In this document: positions 16,015 to 25,700 of the stretch, piece by piece | How positions within the stretch are numbered: position 1 is the stretch's first letter | How the letters are laid out: each line of letters begins with the position of its first letter | Assembly: GCA_938028705.1 (NCBI GenBank) | Contig: CALIZI010000457.1 | Location: 1 to 39,609 of the forward strand | Length of the DNA stretch: 39,609 bases | Source of the DNA: an uncultured Saprospiraceae bacterium | GTDB lineage: Bacteria > Bacteroidota > Bacteroidia > Chitinophagales > Saprospiraceae | Direction of reading: 5' to 3' | Program-made: the position numbers and the translations under genes | The notes under the pieces: model-generated | Told to the model about the DNA's origin: nothing | The model's database searches: none | What the model saw: only the letters and a program-made list of their open reading frames with translations

Positions 16015-17313
16015 TTAGTGCTGCCTGCCAAATATTTTTCCACCTTTGACGGCTTTTTCAAGTTCTTTTTCTTCTTCTGATTGGGCTTCTTTTTCTTTTT
16101 TATTCAAACCGATTTTATTGAGATTCGGTTGTCCGGCATCTACCCAAGCGGTGTACCACAGGCTACCAAGTGCGTGAATAGCAGCCGTAAATCGCTGCTC
16201 TACCATGCCGTTCATTTCTTGGTCGAAGACGCGGGCAAATTCTTCGCATTGGGTATGTATGGTTCTTTCAAGCCGCTCCTCGAAGCACATTTGGCGGTCT
16301 TTGGGGAAGTCGCGCACCAATCTTTTTTCTACATTCAAGACGCTATCTACCAATACATGACTTGCCAAAATGACCTCCCAAGCATAATCTTCAGGATAGT
16401 CGATATAGTCCGCTTTACCGACAAAGGTATCGTATTCTTCATTAAATAATTCTAAGACGCGACTCTCCCAAAAGGCGTGAATACCGAGTTGGTTGGTGAG
16501 TTGTCCGTTGTAATTGGTGGTGGTGTGTAGGGGTACATGTGCATCGCCTACATAATGCCCGAAGTCTGCCGAAAGTTGTAAAATTCTTGCTGCATTTTTG
16601 TCTGCGAATGCTTGAGTCAACTTTCTTTGCATGGCTTGTAAGTGCCAAGGGATGATGCCGTATTTGGATAATTGGTCTTCAAAAAAAGCACCCGCGACTT
16701 CGATTTGCGGAGTCTCATGCGCGAATAATTCGAGCAGTGCCTCACCATTCAAAGTATGGTCTTCGCGGAAAACCTGAGGCTCTATGCTAGTGCGAACAAA
16801 TTTGTTATAAGGTTCATTATAAATGATGACGCTGTCTTTGGCAAATATTTTTTGAATACCCTCGCCGTATAATATCATTTTGTATTTATCCATCTTACTG
16901 ACCTCATTACCAAAGAGTTGTAAGGTGTCGTTTTGGGTAGTAACGAGAAAGACATCGGTAAATTTGGCGAGTGCAGGTGTCCACCTTCGCGGAATATTAT
17001 CGTAAGGGTATTCGCCCCAGTGGTCAATGTCGATGTAGTGTCGGGGTGCTTCGTGCTTGGTCGCGTAGCGGCGTTTGTCAGGGTCAACGGCGTGTTCGGT
17101 GATGTGTTCGATGTTTTTTTTGTAAAAGACCATCATCTCCGGCGGCAGGGTGAAGACGGCGTAGCGGTTGAGCAGGCGGTGTCCGACGAAACCCCAGTCT
17201 TCGCAGGTCGTAGAGACGCGATTAATCGCGTCTCTACCTGTATGCTGTAAAACATAACCGGATGTTAATATTCCGGCGGTGATTATGGTGAAGAAGAAGA
17301 TTATTTTTTTCAT
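16015..17313 (-). CDS. Exported zinc-dependent phospholipase C / S1-P1 nuclease-like protein
   Basis: A 432-residue exported metalloenzyme of the trinuclear-zinc superfamily; whether it cleaves phospholipids or nucleic acids cannot be told. Signal peptide residues 1-19. The zinc ligand pattern is visible: W40-GFVGH45 (in the family the mature Trp N-terminus and this His bind zinc), HYIDIDHW, then ADFGHYVGDAHVPLHTTTNY with His, Asp and two His ligands, and HAFWES. Residues 26-35 (GRDAINRVST) are translated from a palindromic repeat at 17210-17237 that sits exactly between the signal peptide and the first zinc ligand, where removal on export could make it harmless. The gene starts 18 bases after the restriction endonuclease stop codon. 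The C-terminus is Lys/Glu-rich. Confidence 0.8.
   Translation of the reverse strand: MKKIIFFFTIITAGILTSGYVLQHTGRDAINRVSTTCEDWGFVGHRLLNRYAVFTLPPEMMVFYKKNIEHITEHAVDPDKRRYATKHEAPRHYIDIDHWGEYPYDNIPRRWTPALAKFTDVFLVTTQNDTLQLFGNEVSKMDKYKMILYGEGIQKIFAKDSVIIYNEPYNKFVRTSIEPQVFREDHTLNGEALLELFAHETPQIEVAGAFFEDQLSKYGIIPWHLQAMQRKLTQAFADKNAARILQLSADFGHYVGDAHVPLHTTTNYNGQLTNQLGIHAFWESRVLELFNEEYDTFVGKADYIDYPEDYAWEVILASHVLVDSVLNVEKRLVRDFPKDRQMCFEERLERTIHTQCEEFARVFDQEMNGMVEQRFTAAIHALGSLWYTAWVDAGQPNLNKIGLNKKEKEAQSEEEKELEKAVKGGKIFGRQH
17210..17237. repeat. Palindromic element (GTAGAGACGC family) inside a coding region
   Basis: A perfect 28-bp palindrome, GTAGAGACGC-GATTAATC-GCGTCTCTAC, extended by CAGGT / CCTG on either side with a one-base bulge. 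It is in frame with the phospholipase-like gene and encodes GRDAINRVST. It shares its ends with the two elements in the AsmA-like gene (31881-31954 and 32217-32278). Confidence 0.9.
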
Positions 17314-17331
17314 GTTTTGAAAATGTTTTCC

Positions 17332-18219
17332 TTAAATGAATGAGCCTCGTTTCAAGGCTTCGTCAGGGTCATACCAAACTGCATTTATAAAGTGTTGAAT
17401 TTCTATTGTAAAGTTGGTAACAACTTCATCCGAAATAGGAAAGTTTTTATGTTGGGCTTTTACTTCGTTGTAATCATTTCTTTTCGCGGGTGGTAGCCGT
17501 TTGGCTTTTCTCAACAAAAAGACATTATCAATATCGGTAAGTCTTACGTCTTCGGGTTCCATATCCAAATATTCTACCAAGACATAATATTTGGAAACCG
17601 GACAGCCTTGTTTCAATCGCGTAGCTGTTCCGGCACATTCCTGAAACATGGTCTTGTCGAGATTGACTTTACATTCAGCCGCCAAAGCCGCTAAAAATAT
17701 TTTACCTTTTGTTGTTTTAGCGGCTGTAAAGTTTTCTTCTGACGAAAATTGATAATAAATCGGTCTGCCGATAGTGAAATCCTGATTTTTATTTTTAATG
17801 ACAATAACGGGTTTTTCATCGAGGTTTTGAACACTTGAAGGTCGAAACGATAAAGACATAAAAGCTGTCTGAGGTCCTGTACCCAATTCAAAATCAGGGA
17901 GATTGATGAGTATATCGGGATGCAACAAATGAATGAGAAATTCCTCCATGATGCTGCTGTCAAGTTTCAATTGTCCTCTTTGTCGTTTGAGAAATGCAGA
18001 GCCTTTTTGTGCAATTAATTCGACCTCCACCAAATCTTTATATTGATTGAGCAAAGCAACCATTTCTTTTATTCTATCTTTTCCTTTGGTGCTAAGTGTC
18101 TGTGTAGATTTTATCCAAAATTCATAATTCTTGAGTGCTTCTTTCAGCACATCTTCATCTGCCTTAGCCTTAGGATTGGCAAGGGCAGCCATCAATTTAT
18201 CTTTGTGTGGTGTCTTCAT
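17332..18219 (-). CDS. Bpu10I-type restriction endonuclease
   Basis: A 295-residue protein that I match to the RE_Bpu10I family, type II endonucleases related to the one cutting CCTNAGC. Features recalled from the family are the C-terminal block SKYYVLVEYLDMEPEDVRLT followed by DIDNVFLLRKAKR, and a central block with IGRPIYYQF and KGKIFLAALAAECKVNLDKT, where E and K of ECKVNLDKT are candidate catalytic PD-(D/E)XK residues. The ATG at 18219 overlaps the end of the methyltransferase gene by four bases (ATGA), a classical modification-restriction arrangement. Authentic Bpu10I uses two different subunits; only one is present here. Recognition sequence unknown. Confidence 0.7.
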   Translation of the reverse strand: MKTPHKDKLMAALANPKAKADEDVLKEALKNYEFWIKSTQTLSTKGKDRIKEMVALLNQYKDLVEVELIAQKGSAFLKRQRGQLKLDSSIMEEFLIHLLHPDILINLPDFELGTGPQTAFMSLSFRPSSVQNLDEKPVIVIKNKNQDFTIGRPIYYQFSSEENFTAAKTTKGKIFLAALAAECKVNLDKTMFQECAGTATRLKQGCPVSKYYVLVEYLDMEPEDVRLTDIDNVFLLRKAKRLPPAKRNDYNEVKAQHKNFPISDEVVTNFTIEIQHFINAVWYDPDEALKRGSFI

Positions 18220-19499
18220 CTATTTAAAATTGATGCAGGATTGAACAAAGGAGAAGGTAATATACGGTCAATTTCGGATAAAGCATTTTCGACATCTGTT
18301 CTTATCTCACCGGTGGTTATTTTCAGTGCTTCTTTCAAATGTTTGTCGGCTATCTGTTGTCCATTTTTCGGAACATCAATAAAATGTTCATTTTTTTCCG
18401 CAATGATAATATCTTCTTTGATGAGTTTGCCGAATTTATTGAAAAAGGCTCTTTCTTCTACTTGAAGAATATCGAAACCACCCGTTTTTTTGATAATTTC
18501 TTTGACGATTTGACCATTATAAAAAGGTGTTTTTCTAACGTTTGATTCTCTGCCGACCACCAATATCATTTTCCCTTCGGGTTTCAAAGTTTGCCAAAAG
18601 CTATAAATCGCCTGTTCCATATCCAGACAATATTGTACAACCGTTCTGAACCTGTTACCTCTGTTTTTTCTGTTTGACCCAAATTCAGAATGGGCAACTT
18701 TCAGTATTTCAAAACCAAATGACTCAACAATGGCTCTGTAATTTTGGTGATAATTAAACACATTGATATAGGGCGGACTTGTGAGAATCAGATCTACTTC
18801 ATTGTCAAGGTATTTGTGGGTATTTCTGGCATCCGCCAAATTTGCTTGAATTAGAGCATCGGAATGCGGCAAACCAATTAATATTTTTTTTATATAATTA
18901 TAAGATTTTCCTAAGGATTCTTTTAGTTTTAATTTTTTATGTTTTTCTGAAAGAAATAAAAGGTTTAATAAAATTATACGTTCTGATTTTCCTTCCATCT
19001 CCTCGGATAATGATTCGCAAAAATCAATAAAATTGGCATAACTCACTCTGTATGAGGAGCTTTCAACAAATAAATCTTCTCCATTTAAGTTTGATGTATA
19101 TTCTTGAAGGGTATCTTCAAATGATTTTAAAATATTATATCTTTCATGAATATCAATATTACAAAAAGCATAAAACGCAGACATAGCATAAGCCGCAGGG
19201 TTAATTTCAAACCCGACGGCTTTCATATTTTTTCCCGCTGCTTCCAACAAAACTGTACCGCTACCCGAAAACGGGTCTAAAACGGTTTGTCCTGCTTCGC
19301 CGAATGTATTGAGCAAATACTCCACAAACTGAGGTGTAAATTGTCCTCTCCAATTGAAAAGATTTGTTCGTTTTTTCTCCAATACATCAAGTTTCCCTTG
19401 AGAAAATTGTATGTCTTTTTTATGTTTTGTCATGCCAGTAAGATATGGATTTTTTGGGTCAATTTTATTGTGTTTTACATTTGCCCCGCCACCACACAA
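18216..19499 (-). CDS. DNA methyltransferase of the SPPY amino type
   Basis: Site-specific DNA methyltransferase, N4-cytosine or N6-adenine type, partner of the overlapping endonuclease. Motif order is X-like (RTNLFNWRGQFTPQFVEYLL), I (DPFSGSGTVLLEAAG), then IV (LILTSPPYINVFNYHQNYRA), followed by a helper region (GKMILVVGRESNVRKTPFYN). The 427-residue start at 19499 was preferred because the segment NPYLTGMTKHK, which I recall as conserved, lies before the next ATG at 19433. That start overlaps the stop of the secreted lamin-tail gene by 25 bases in another frame. The TSPPY motif argues against a 5-methylcytosine enzyme. Confidence 0.82.
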   Translation of the reverse strand: MCGGGANVKHNKIDPKNPYLTGMTKHKKDIQFSQGKLDVLEKKRTNLFNWRGQFTPQFVEYLLNTFGEAGQTVLDPFSGSGTVLLEAAGKNMKAVGFEINPAAYAMSAFYAFCNIDIHERYNILKSFEDTLQEYTSNLNGEDLFVESSSYRVSYANFIDFCESLSEEMEGKSERIILLNLLFLSEKHKKLKLKESLGKSYNYIKKILIGLPHSDALIQANLADARNTHKYLDNEVDLILTSPPYINVFNYHQNYRAIVESFGFEILKVAHSEFGSNRKNRGNRFRTVVQYCLDMEQAIYSFWQTLKPEGKMILVVGRESNVRKTPFYNGQIVKEIIKKTGGFDILQVEERAFFNKFGKLIKEDIIIAEKNEHFIDVPKNGQQIADKHLKEALKITTGEIRTDVENALSEIDRILPSPLFNPASILNR

Positions 19500-22036
19500 G
19501 CCTGCTTACAGCGTGTCACATTGCCATTGACATCAAACAATTCTACCCATACAATATAAATGCCAATGCGGGCTTTTTGTCCATCGTCGGTATCGCCATC
19601 CCAACGGAAAAAGCCGCGTGGTTGAAGAAATTGGTTATTGGTGAGTTGCTTGACTTGCCGACCTTTGGCATCAAATATACGGATGTTGGCGATGTAGCCC
19701 GGCGCATCAAGGTCGTAATCCATACGGAGAAAATCTTGGTAGCCATCGCCATCGGGTGAAAAGACTTCTTCGTTGATAGTCAGGCAGTTATCACTACTGC
19801 CGCCTGTTTCTGTGTAGCGTTGAGAGTTTTCGTAAGCGGGGGTTGCCCAGCCGACCGCTTCGGCTGCAGATTGCCAGTTGTTGGGGTCTTGTGTAGGGGC
19901 GTTGAAGTCGATGCGTTCTAATGAAACGCCTTTCGTTACGTCCACGAGTGGGTTGTGGTAGCTTTTACTTATGATGAGTTTGTCAAGCGTATCTCTACCC
20001 AAAAGTTCTTCGCCTAAAATATATGCAATGCTACCATCGTCAAAAGCGGGTAGGTTGGTGTAGTGTATGCCTTCGGGATTGGGACTTAGAGGATAGTTCA
20101 TTCGTGTATCTCTTGGGTCAAGGCTGAAAGCAATGTATTCTTGTGGTAGTAGCGGACATCTTACATTGATATTGGCAGTACGAAAGGTGTCTTCTTCTTG
20201 TTCGAGAATTTGTAAACCATTGATAGGTAATATTTTATTTGAATGATTATAAATTTCGATAAAATCTTTGCCACCTTCGGGGGCATCGTAGAGGATTTCA
20301 CTGATGATTAAGTCACCTATATTTACATCACTAAATGAAAATTGAGCGGTATTTGCCGTACCGATATCATTAACACCTGTACAATCATACACATTGCTTA
20401 CACTGATGTCGTATATTAAATCTTGTTCGAATGTTGTATTAAAACTTAGTATAACTTCATCGCCAACTTCTGTAAGTTGGGCATTGACGGAACTGCCAAT
20501 GTTATTGTTGACGGTATAATTAAAAGCATCTGTTGCTGTTTCGTTCAAAATTTCATTAAATACCAGTCTTAATGTACTTTCGCTGTCGGCATTGGCACAG
20601 ATAAGTTGCGGTCCTGTTTGGTCAGGCGAAGGACTATATTGTGTATTTTCGCGTCCCGGCGTACCACCGAGTGGGTTGGTTGATAGCCGCCAATTAGCGA
20701 CCAAACAGTAGGATTCGGGGTTGATAAGTTCGGTGGAAATACCTTTTGCAACTTCTGTAGTAGTATATATTTTTCGATGAATAGTTTGTCCATTAAGGTC
20801 TTGTAAATGTATATCGTCACCACCATCTGTAAGACTTACATTAATATCAAATAAAGCTGTTCCTGAAAAAAAATTAAAAAATTCTTCTTGGGTGAGTATC
20901 ACATATTCTTGGGGTGTCATCACATAAGTGGGTAATGCCACCGGTGAATTACCTGCCGAATATCGAATGTTATTCAAATTAATATATTTATCGCTACGAT
21001 TGTATAATTCAACGTATTCAGAGTTCTGAAAACTAGCGGCATCCGTATTTTTTGCTGCCATAAATTCATTAATCAAAATATCATAAGGTGCGGGTGGCTC
21101 GGTGATAAAAAAGCTAAACATTTCGCTATCATCAGCGGTATCGCCTGTCAAATCTTTTACACCTGTGACGGTGAGGGTGTAGGTTTGTCCATTGGTGAAT
21201 GCCGGTGAAAAACCCGTCAGATGAACAAGCGCAGCATCTGCGGCATCAAGCTGTGCATTCGCCGGATTTCCAATGCCGGAGACGCTGTAATTTGCTGTAA
21301 TTTCAGCGGAAGGCAGTGCAACAGGTTCGCTGAAACGAACATCTAATGCAGTATTTGAAATGGGCGTAACAGACTGAATTTTAGGCGGCGATACGACAAT
21401 TGGGTCAATAATAATGTCATCAAAAAAGAAATTTTCTTTGCGGGTAGCGGTGTATTTGCAATGTACGCCAAAGAAGTTGCCACTTGTATAAGTATCGTCA
21501 AAAGTAGTGCCTTCGGAGACAAGATTTGTACCACCGGAATAATCGGCGAGTAGTTCCCAATTGCCTGTGGCATCGCGTATCACACGTACACGTGCAAGTG
21601 CGGGGTCGGTGGCTACACTGCCCGCCGTACCTGTGAGTAAGAGGGTGGATGACGTTCCGTTTTGGCGGCGAAATTCAAGAGCATCATCGCCGCCGCTTGC
21701 GCCGATTTGTATAAAATAGCCGTTGAGTGTACCGGACAGGTCAGCGGCAGATGCATTGAGATAGATTTTGACTTGATTAGAGGTGGAAGGTGCAAATTCC
21801 AAACGAACAAGAAACTCCCAAGTGGTGGCATCGGCAGTGCTGACAGGCGTAGAAAGGTAGGATGTGCCGCCGTCAGTGTCCATGAGTTGGAGTTCGTTGG
21901 CGGTATTGATGATGTAAACGGTGGTATTGCCCGTCCAAGCATCTAAGGTACCATTAAACTGCTCATTAAAACTCTGAGCAGTGATACCCGCAAGTAAGGT
22001 GAGTGATAGGGTGAGTAGTATTATCGTTTTTTTCAT
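19475..22036 (-). CDS. Secreted lamin-tail-domain protein
   Basis: A large exported surface or extracellular protein of 853 residues. In order: signal peptide (residues 1-20, TAQ cleavage), a LamG/jelly-roll-like domain (about 20-210), an Ig-like domain with DVRFSEPVALPSAEITANYS (about 215-315), lamin-tail domain 1 (ILINEFMAAKNTDA ... SEYVELYNRSDKYINL), a second Ig-like domain (LRLVFNEILNETATDAFNY), lamin-tail domain 2 (LIISEILYDAPEGGKDFIEI), and a C-terminal FlgD/CHU_C-like domain starting EEVFSPDGDGYQDFLRMDYD and ending in RIGIYIVWVELFD. This C-terminal type is often linked to type IX secretion. No catalytic domain is recognised. A perfect promoter box precedes it on the minus strand. Confidence 0.82.
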   Translation of the reverse strand: MKKTIILLTLSLTLLAGITAQSFNEQFNGTLDAWTGNTTVYIINTANELQLMDTDGGTSYLSTPVSTADATTWEFLVRLEFAPSTSNQVKIYLNASAADLSGTLNGYFIQIGASGGDDALEFRRQNGTSSTLLLTGTAGSVATDPALARVRVIRDATGNWELLADYSGGTNLVSEGTTFDDTYTSGNFFGVHCKYTATRKENFFFDDIIIDPIVVSPPKIQSVTPISNTALDVRFSEPVALPSAEITANYSVSGIGNPANAQLDAADAALVHLTGFSPAFTNGQTYTLTVTGVKDLTGDTADDSEMFSFFITEPPAPYDILINEFMAAKNTDAASFQNSEYVELYNRSDKYINLNNIRYSAGNSPVALPTYVMTPQEYVILTQEEFFNFFSGTALFDINVSLTDGGDDIHLQDLNGQTIHRKIYTTTEVAKGISTELINPESYCLVANWRLSTNPLGGTPGRENTQYSPSPDQTGPQLICANADSESTLRLVFNEILNETATDAFNYTVNNNIGSSVNAQLTEVGDEVILSFNTTFEQDLIYDISVSNVYDCTGVNDIGTANTAQFSFSDVNIGDLIISEILYDAPEGGKDFIEIYNHSNKILPINGLQILEQEEDTFRTANINVRCPLLPQEYIAFSLDPRDTRMNYPLSPNPEGIHYTNLPAFDDGSIAYILGEELLGRDTLDKLIISKSYHNPLVDVTKGVSLERIDFNAPTQDPNNWQSAAEAVGWATPAYENSQRYTETGGSSDNCLTINEEVFSPDGDGYQDFLRMDYDLDAPGYIANIRIFDAKGRQVKQLTNNQFLQPRGFFRWDGDTDDGQKARIGIYIVWVELFDVNGNVTRCKQACVVAGQM

Positions 22037-22067
22037 TTGTCAGTAAATTAACAACAAAATAAGTCAA

Positions 22068-22075
22068 CAAATATA
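22068..22075 (-). promoter_or_regulatory. -7 box TATATTTG for the lamin-tail gene
   Basis: On the minus strand TATATTTG matches TAnnTTTG exactly, 32 bases before the ATG at 22036. A -33 TTTG at the normal distance is not seen. Confidence 0.5.
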
Positions 22076-22496
22076 CGATAGATAATGGTAGTTTTGAAGG
22101 TTTTGACTTTATTAAAATGCTCTCTCGTCTCTTTTCTAATTTCTATTCCCATTCAAAACTCAACTGATGTCCGCCAGAATGATTTTGTTCTTTTGGAGGC
22201 GTTCATAAAATTTGTAGCACTACCGGAGTTCTATGCCTATATCAACAATAACGGTAATTTTTTTTATTTTATATGCAACCAAAAACGCTTGTTTTCCTTC
22301 ATATAAGTAAGCATATCTGTATAAAATCAGACAAAATACCTGACTGTCTGTATTTAAACAAATTTTGGTAGTATTACCTAAATAATACTATTAGGCTGCT
22401 ATTTGTCAAATAATGCATTTTATCATTTATAATGTATTTAAAATTAAATTTTTATATTCTTAAAAATTTATTAACATTAATTTCATAAAAGCATCG

Positions 22497-22504
22497 TATC
22501 TTTA
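22497..22504 (+). promoter_or_regulatory. -7-like box TATCTTTA for the subtilase-LRR gene
   Basis: One mismatch to TAnnTTTG (final G to A). If used, it would give a leader of about 275 bases that includes the whole repeat element at 22567-22738. The rest of 22076-22566 shows nothing else I can support. Confidence 0.3.
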
Positions 22505-22566
22505 ATACTACCACAAATTTATCATCACATTTACACTGTGGATAATTCCAAATACTAACCTTTTAG

Positions 22567-22738
22567 ATTTTGGACAAAGGAAATTGGGTAATTGGGTAAT
22601 CCCCTCTTTTTTATATTTTTACAAAAAATAATTAATGACATGTTTTATTTTATTAATAAAACTTATTCATTTGATTATCAATGGGTTACGGTTTTAAACC
22701 GAGTTTCTTAATTCTCTAATTCCCATTTTGTCCAAAAT
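22567..22738. repeat. AT-rich inverted-end element, family 3, copy 1
   Basis: Inverted ends ATTTTGGACAAA (22567-22578) and TTTGTCCAAAAT (22727-22738) enclose GGGTAATTGGGTAATC repeats and a central palindrome CGGTTTTAAACCG (22690-22702). A second copy is at 33806-34024 and a partial one at 36494-36545. Confidence 0.75.
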
Positions 22739-22784
22739 CCAAAGCCTTAAATCGGGATTAGCCACAATTCAAGTCATCAAAACT

Positions 22785-25700
22785 ATGAATATCTCCACGA
22801 TCTACAGAGTATTAGCCCTATCGCTATGCTGCCTTGTATGTGCTTCTACCTACGCACAAAACCGCCCCGAATACGTACCCGGACAGGTACTTATTAAAAT
22901 GAAACAAGGCAAATCCACTAACCACAAAAGCGCACTCAAAACCCGAATGGGTGCCGCCAAACACAGGTTGCTCCACAACAATATTGAAGTCTGGCATATA
23001 GATGAATCCAAGCACAAAGCGGACATCGAACAAGTCATTCAGCAATATTGCGACCATCCTGATATTGAGTACATTGAACCCAATTATTACTACTATCCGG
23101 CTGATGCCCATTATTATGAATCATGTATGGAAGACCCTCAAAACACCACACCCAATGATCCCGACTATGCCCTTCAATGGGGCTTGCACAATACCGGACA
23201 AACAGGCGGAACGGCTGATGCTGATATAGATGCGCCCGAAGCTTGGGATATTGCCACAGGCAGCCCTAGTGTAAAAGTGGCTGTATTGGATTCGGGCATA
23301 GATTGGACGCATGAGGACCTTTCCGAAAATATTTGGCAAAATCTCGGCGAAGATGCCGACGGTGACGGCAGGGTGCTGGAATACAGCTATTACTCTGATA
23401 CGTGGGTGCTTGACCCGGGCGATATGAATGGAATAGACGACGACGGCAATGGCTACGTGGATGACCTTATTGGTTGGGATTTTGTAAACAACGATAATAA
23501 CCCCTCTGATACCAACGGACACGGCACACACGTAGCCGGCGTACTTGGTGCCAAAGGTGATAATGATGCAGGTATGAGCGGTGTCACTTGGGATGTGCAG
23601 ATGATGCCGATACGGATATTCGGCGAATCTCACAATCAAGGTGCATCTACAGATGCTATCATTAGTGCGCTCGACTATGCCGTCAGTATGGGCGCACAAA
23701 TCAGTAACAACAGTTGGAGTGGCAACGGACGCTCACAGGCAATGGAAGATGCCATTCAGGAAGCTGCCAACGCGGGGCATTTATTCATTACTGCCGCCGG
23801 CAATAACTGCCTTAATACCGACCACTCCCCAAGCTACCCTGCCGGTTACGATTCGGATAATATCATCTCGGTAGCGGCTATCAATCAAAATGACCAACTC
23901 GCACCTTTCTCCAACTACGGAGCAAATACTGTAGATGTAGCTGCACCCGGCACAGCGATATGGAGCAGTGTGCCGTCCGAAGGCTTTGAAAGTATTACGC
24001 CTCAGCCAGACGACGATGACGACTACATCAGTCCGATTCCGTCTGATGGATACGACTATCTCAGCGGGACTTCCATAGCTACACCTTATGTCAGTGGTAC
24101 CGCAGCACTGGTCTGGGGAAGGCACTACGACAAAAGTTACCGCGACATCAAAGATGCCATTATCAATTCTGCCGAAGCTACCGCAGCACTCAACGGTAAA
24201 TGTGTTGCCAACGGACGACTGAACCTCTATAATACTTTGAATTATTTTGGCGAACTACCACTAACACCTCTAGACTCTCTATGTCGAATGAGTGATTCAC
24301 TGGCTTTGGTGGCTGTGCTTGATGCGAATCCTAATATCGGATGGGATTTGACGCAACCTATGGATACATGGAGTGGTGTCACTTTAAGTGAAGCAGGCTG
24401 TGTATCGCAGCTACGTTTTTTTCATTCGAACAGGGTAAATACTATACCGCCTGAATTTGGTGATTTGACCGGTTTAACTTATTTATATATATACGATTAT
24501 AGTAATAACTTAAAGACTCTACCACCTGAATTTGGTAATTTGACCAATCTGACTTATTTGGATATAAACAGTGGCTTAACGAGCTTACCCTCCGAATTTG
24601 GCAATTTGACCAATTTGACTAATTTGGAGCTAAACGGTAATGTTTTAACGACCCTACCGCCTGAATTTGGTAACTTAACCAATTTGACTAATTTGGATTT
24701 GAGCTATAATAACTTAATGACTTTACCGCCAGAAATCGGTAATTTGAATAATTTGAATAATTTGTATTTGTATAATAACGACTTAACGAGCTTACCCTCC
24801 GAATTTGGCAATTTGACCAATTTGACTACTTTGGATTTGCACTCAAATGATTTGATAATCTTACCCGCTGAAATCGGTAATTTGACTAGTTTGACTACTT
24901 TGGATTTGTACGAAAACGATTTGATAATCTTACCCGCTGAAATCGGTAATTTGAATAATTTGAATAATTTGTATTTGTATAAAAATAGCTTAACAACACT
25001 ACCCGCTGAAATCGGCAATTTGAGCAATTTGGAGACTTTGATTGCGCGTAATAACAGCTTAATGACCTTGCCAACTGAAATAAGTAATTTGAATAATTTG
25101 ATTTATTTGGATTTGCGCTACAACAACTTAACAAACCTACCCGCAGAAGTCGGCAATTTGACCAATTTGGGTACTTTGGATTTGCGTAATAACAACCTGG
25201 CAAGCTTACCGCCGGAAATCGGCAATTTGAGTAATTTGAACCATTTATTTTTGAGTGCAAACAACTTAACAACTTTGCCCGCTGAAATTGGTAATTTGAC
25301 CAATTTGAATAATTTGTATTTGGATAATAATGACTTAACGACTGTAGTACCGGAAATCGGCAATTTAAATAATTTGAGATTTTTGAGCTTAACCAGTAAC
25401 AGCTTAACAACTTTACCCGCTGAAATCGGCAATTTGAATAATCTGAGTAATTTACATGTGGAGAGTAACAACTTAACAACGCTACCGCCGGAAATCGGCA
25501 ATTTGACCAATCTGACTGATTTGCGCTTGATCAATAACAACTTGACAAACTTACCCACTGAAATCGGCAATTTGACCAATTTGACTTACCTGTATTTGAA
25601 TCATAATGATATAGCGACCTTGCCGCCGGAAATCGGCAACTTGAATATAGGTCGTCTTGAATTAGGTAATAATAACCTGACCAATTTGCCGACCGAAATA

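Noticed and set aside
22085-22306. 73-codon plus-strand frame in the gap before the subtilase gene
   Set aside because: Low-complexity composition, no promoter or recognisable motif.
24704-25579. Overlapping minus-strand open frames in the LRR region
   Set aside because: They are the antisense of the 69-bp LRR units; their repeated KLPIS-type pattern only mirrors the plus-strand repeats.
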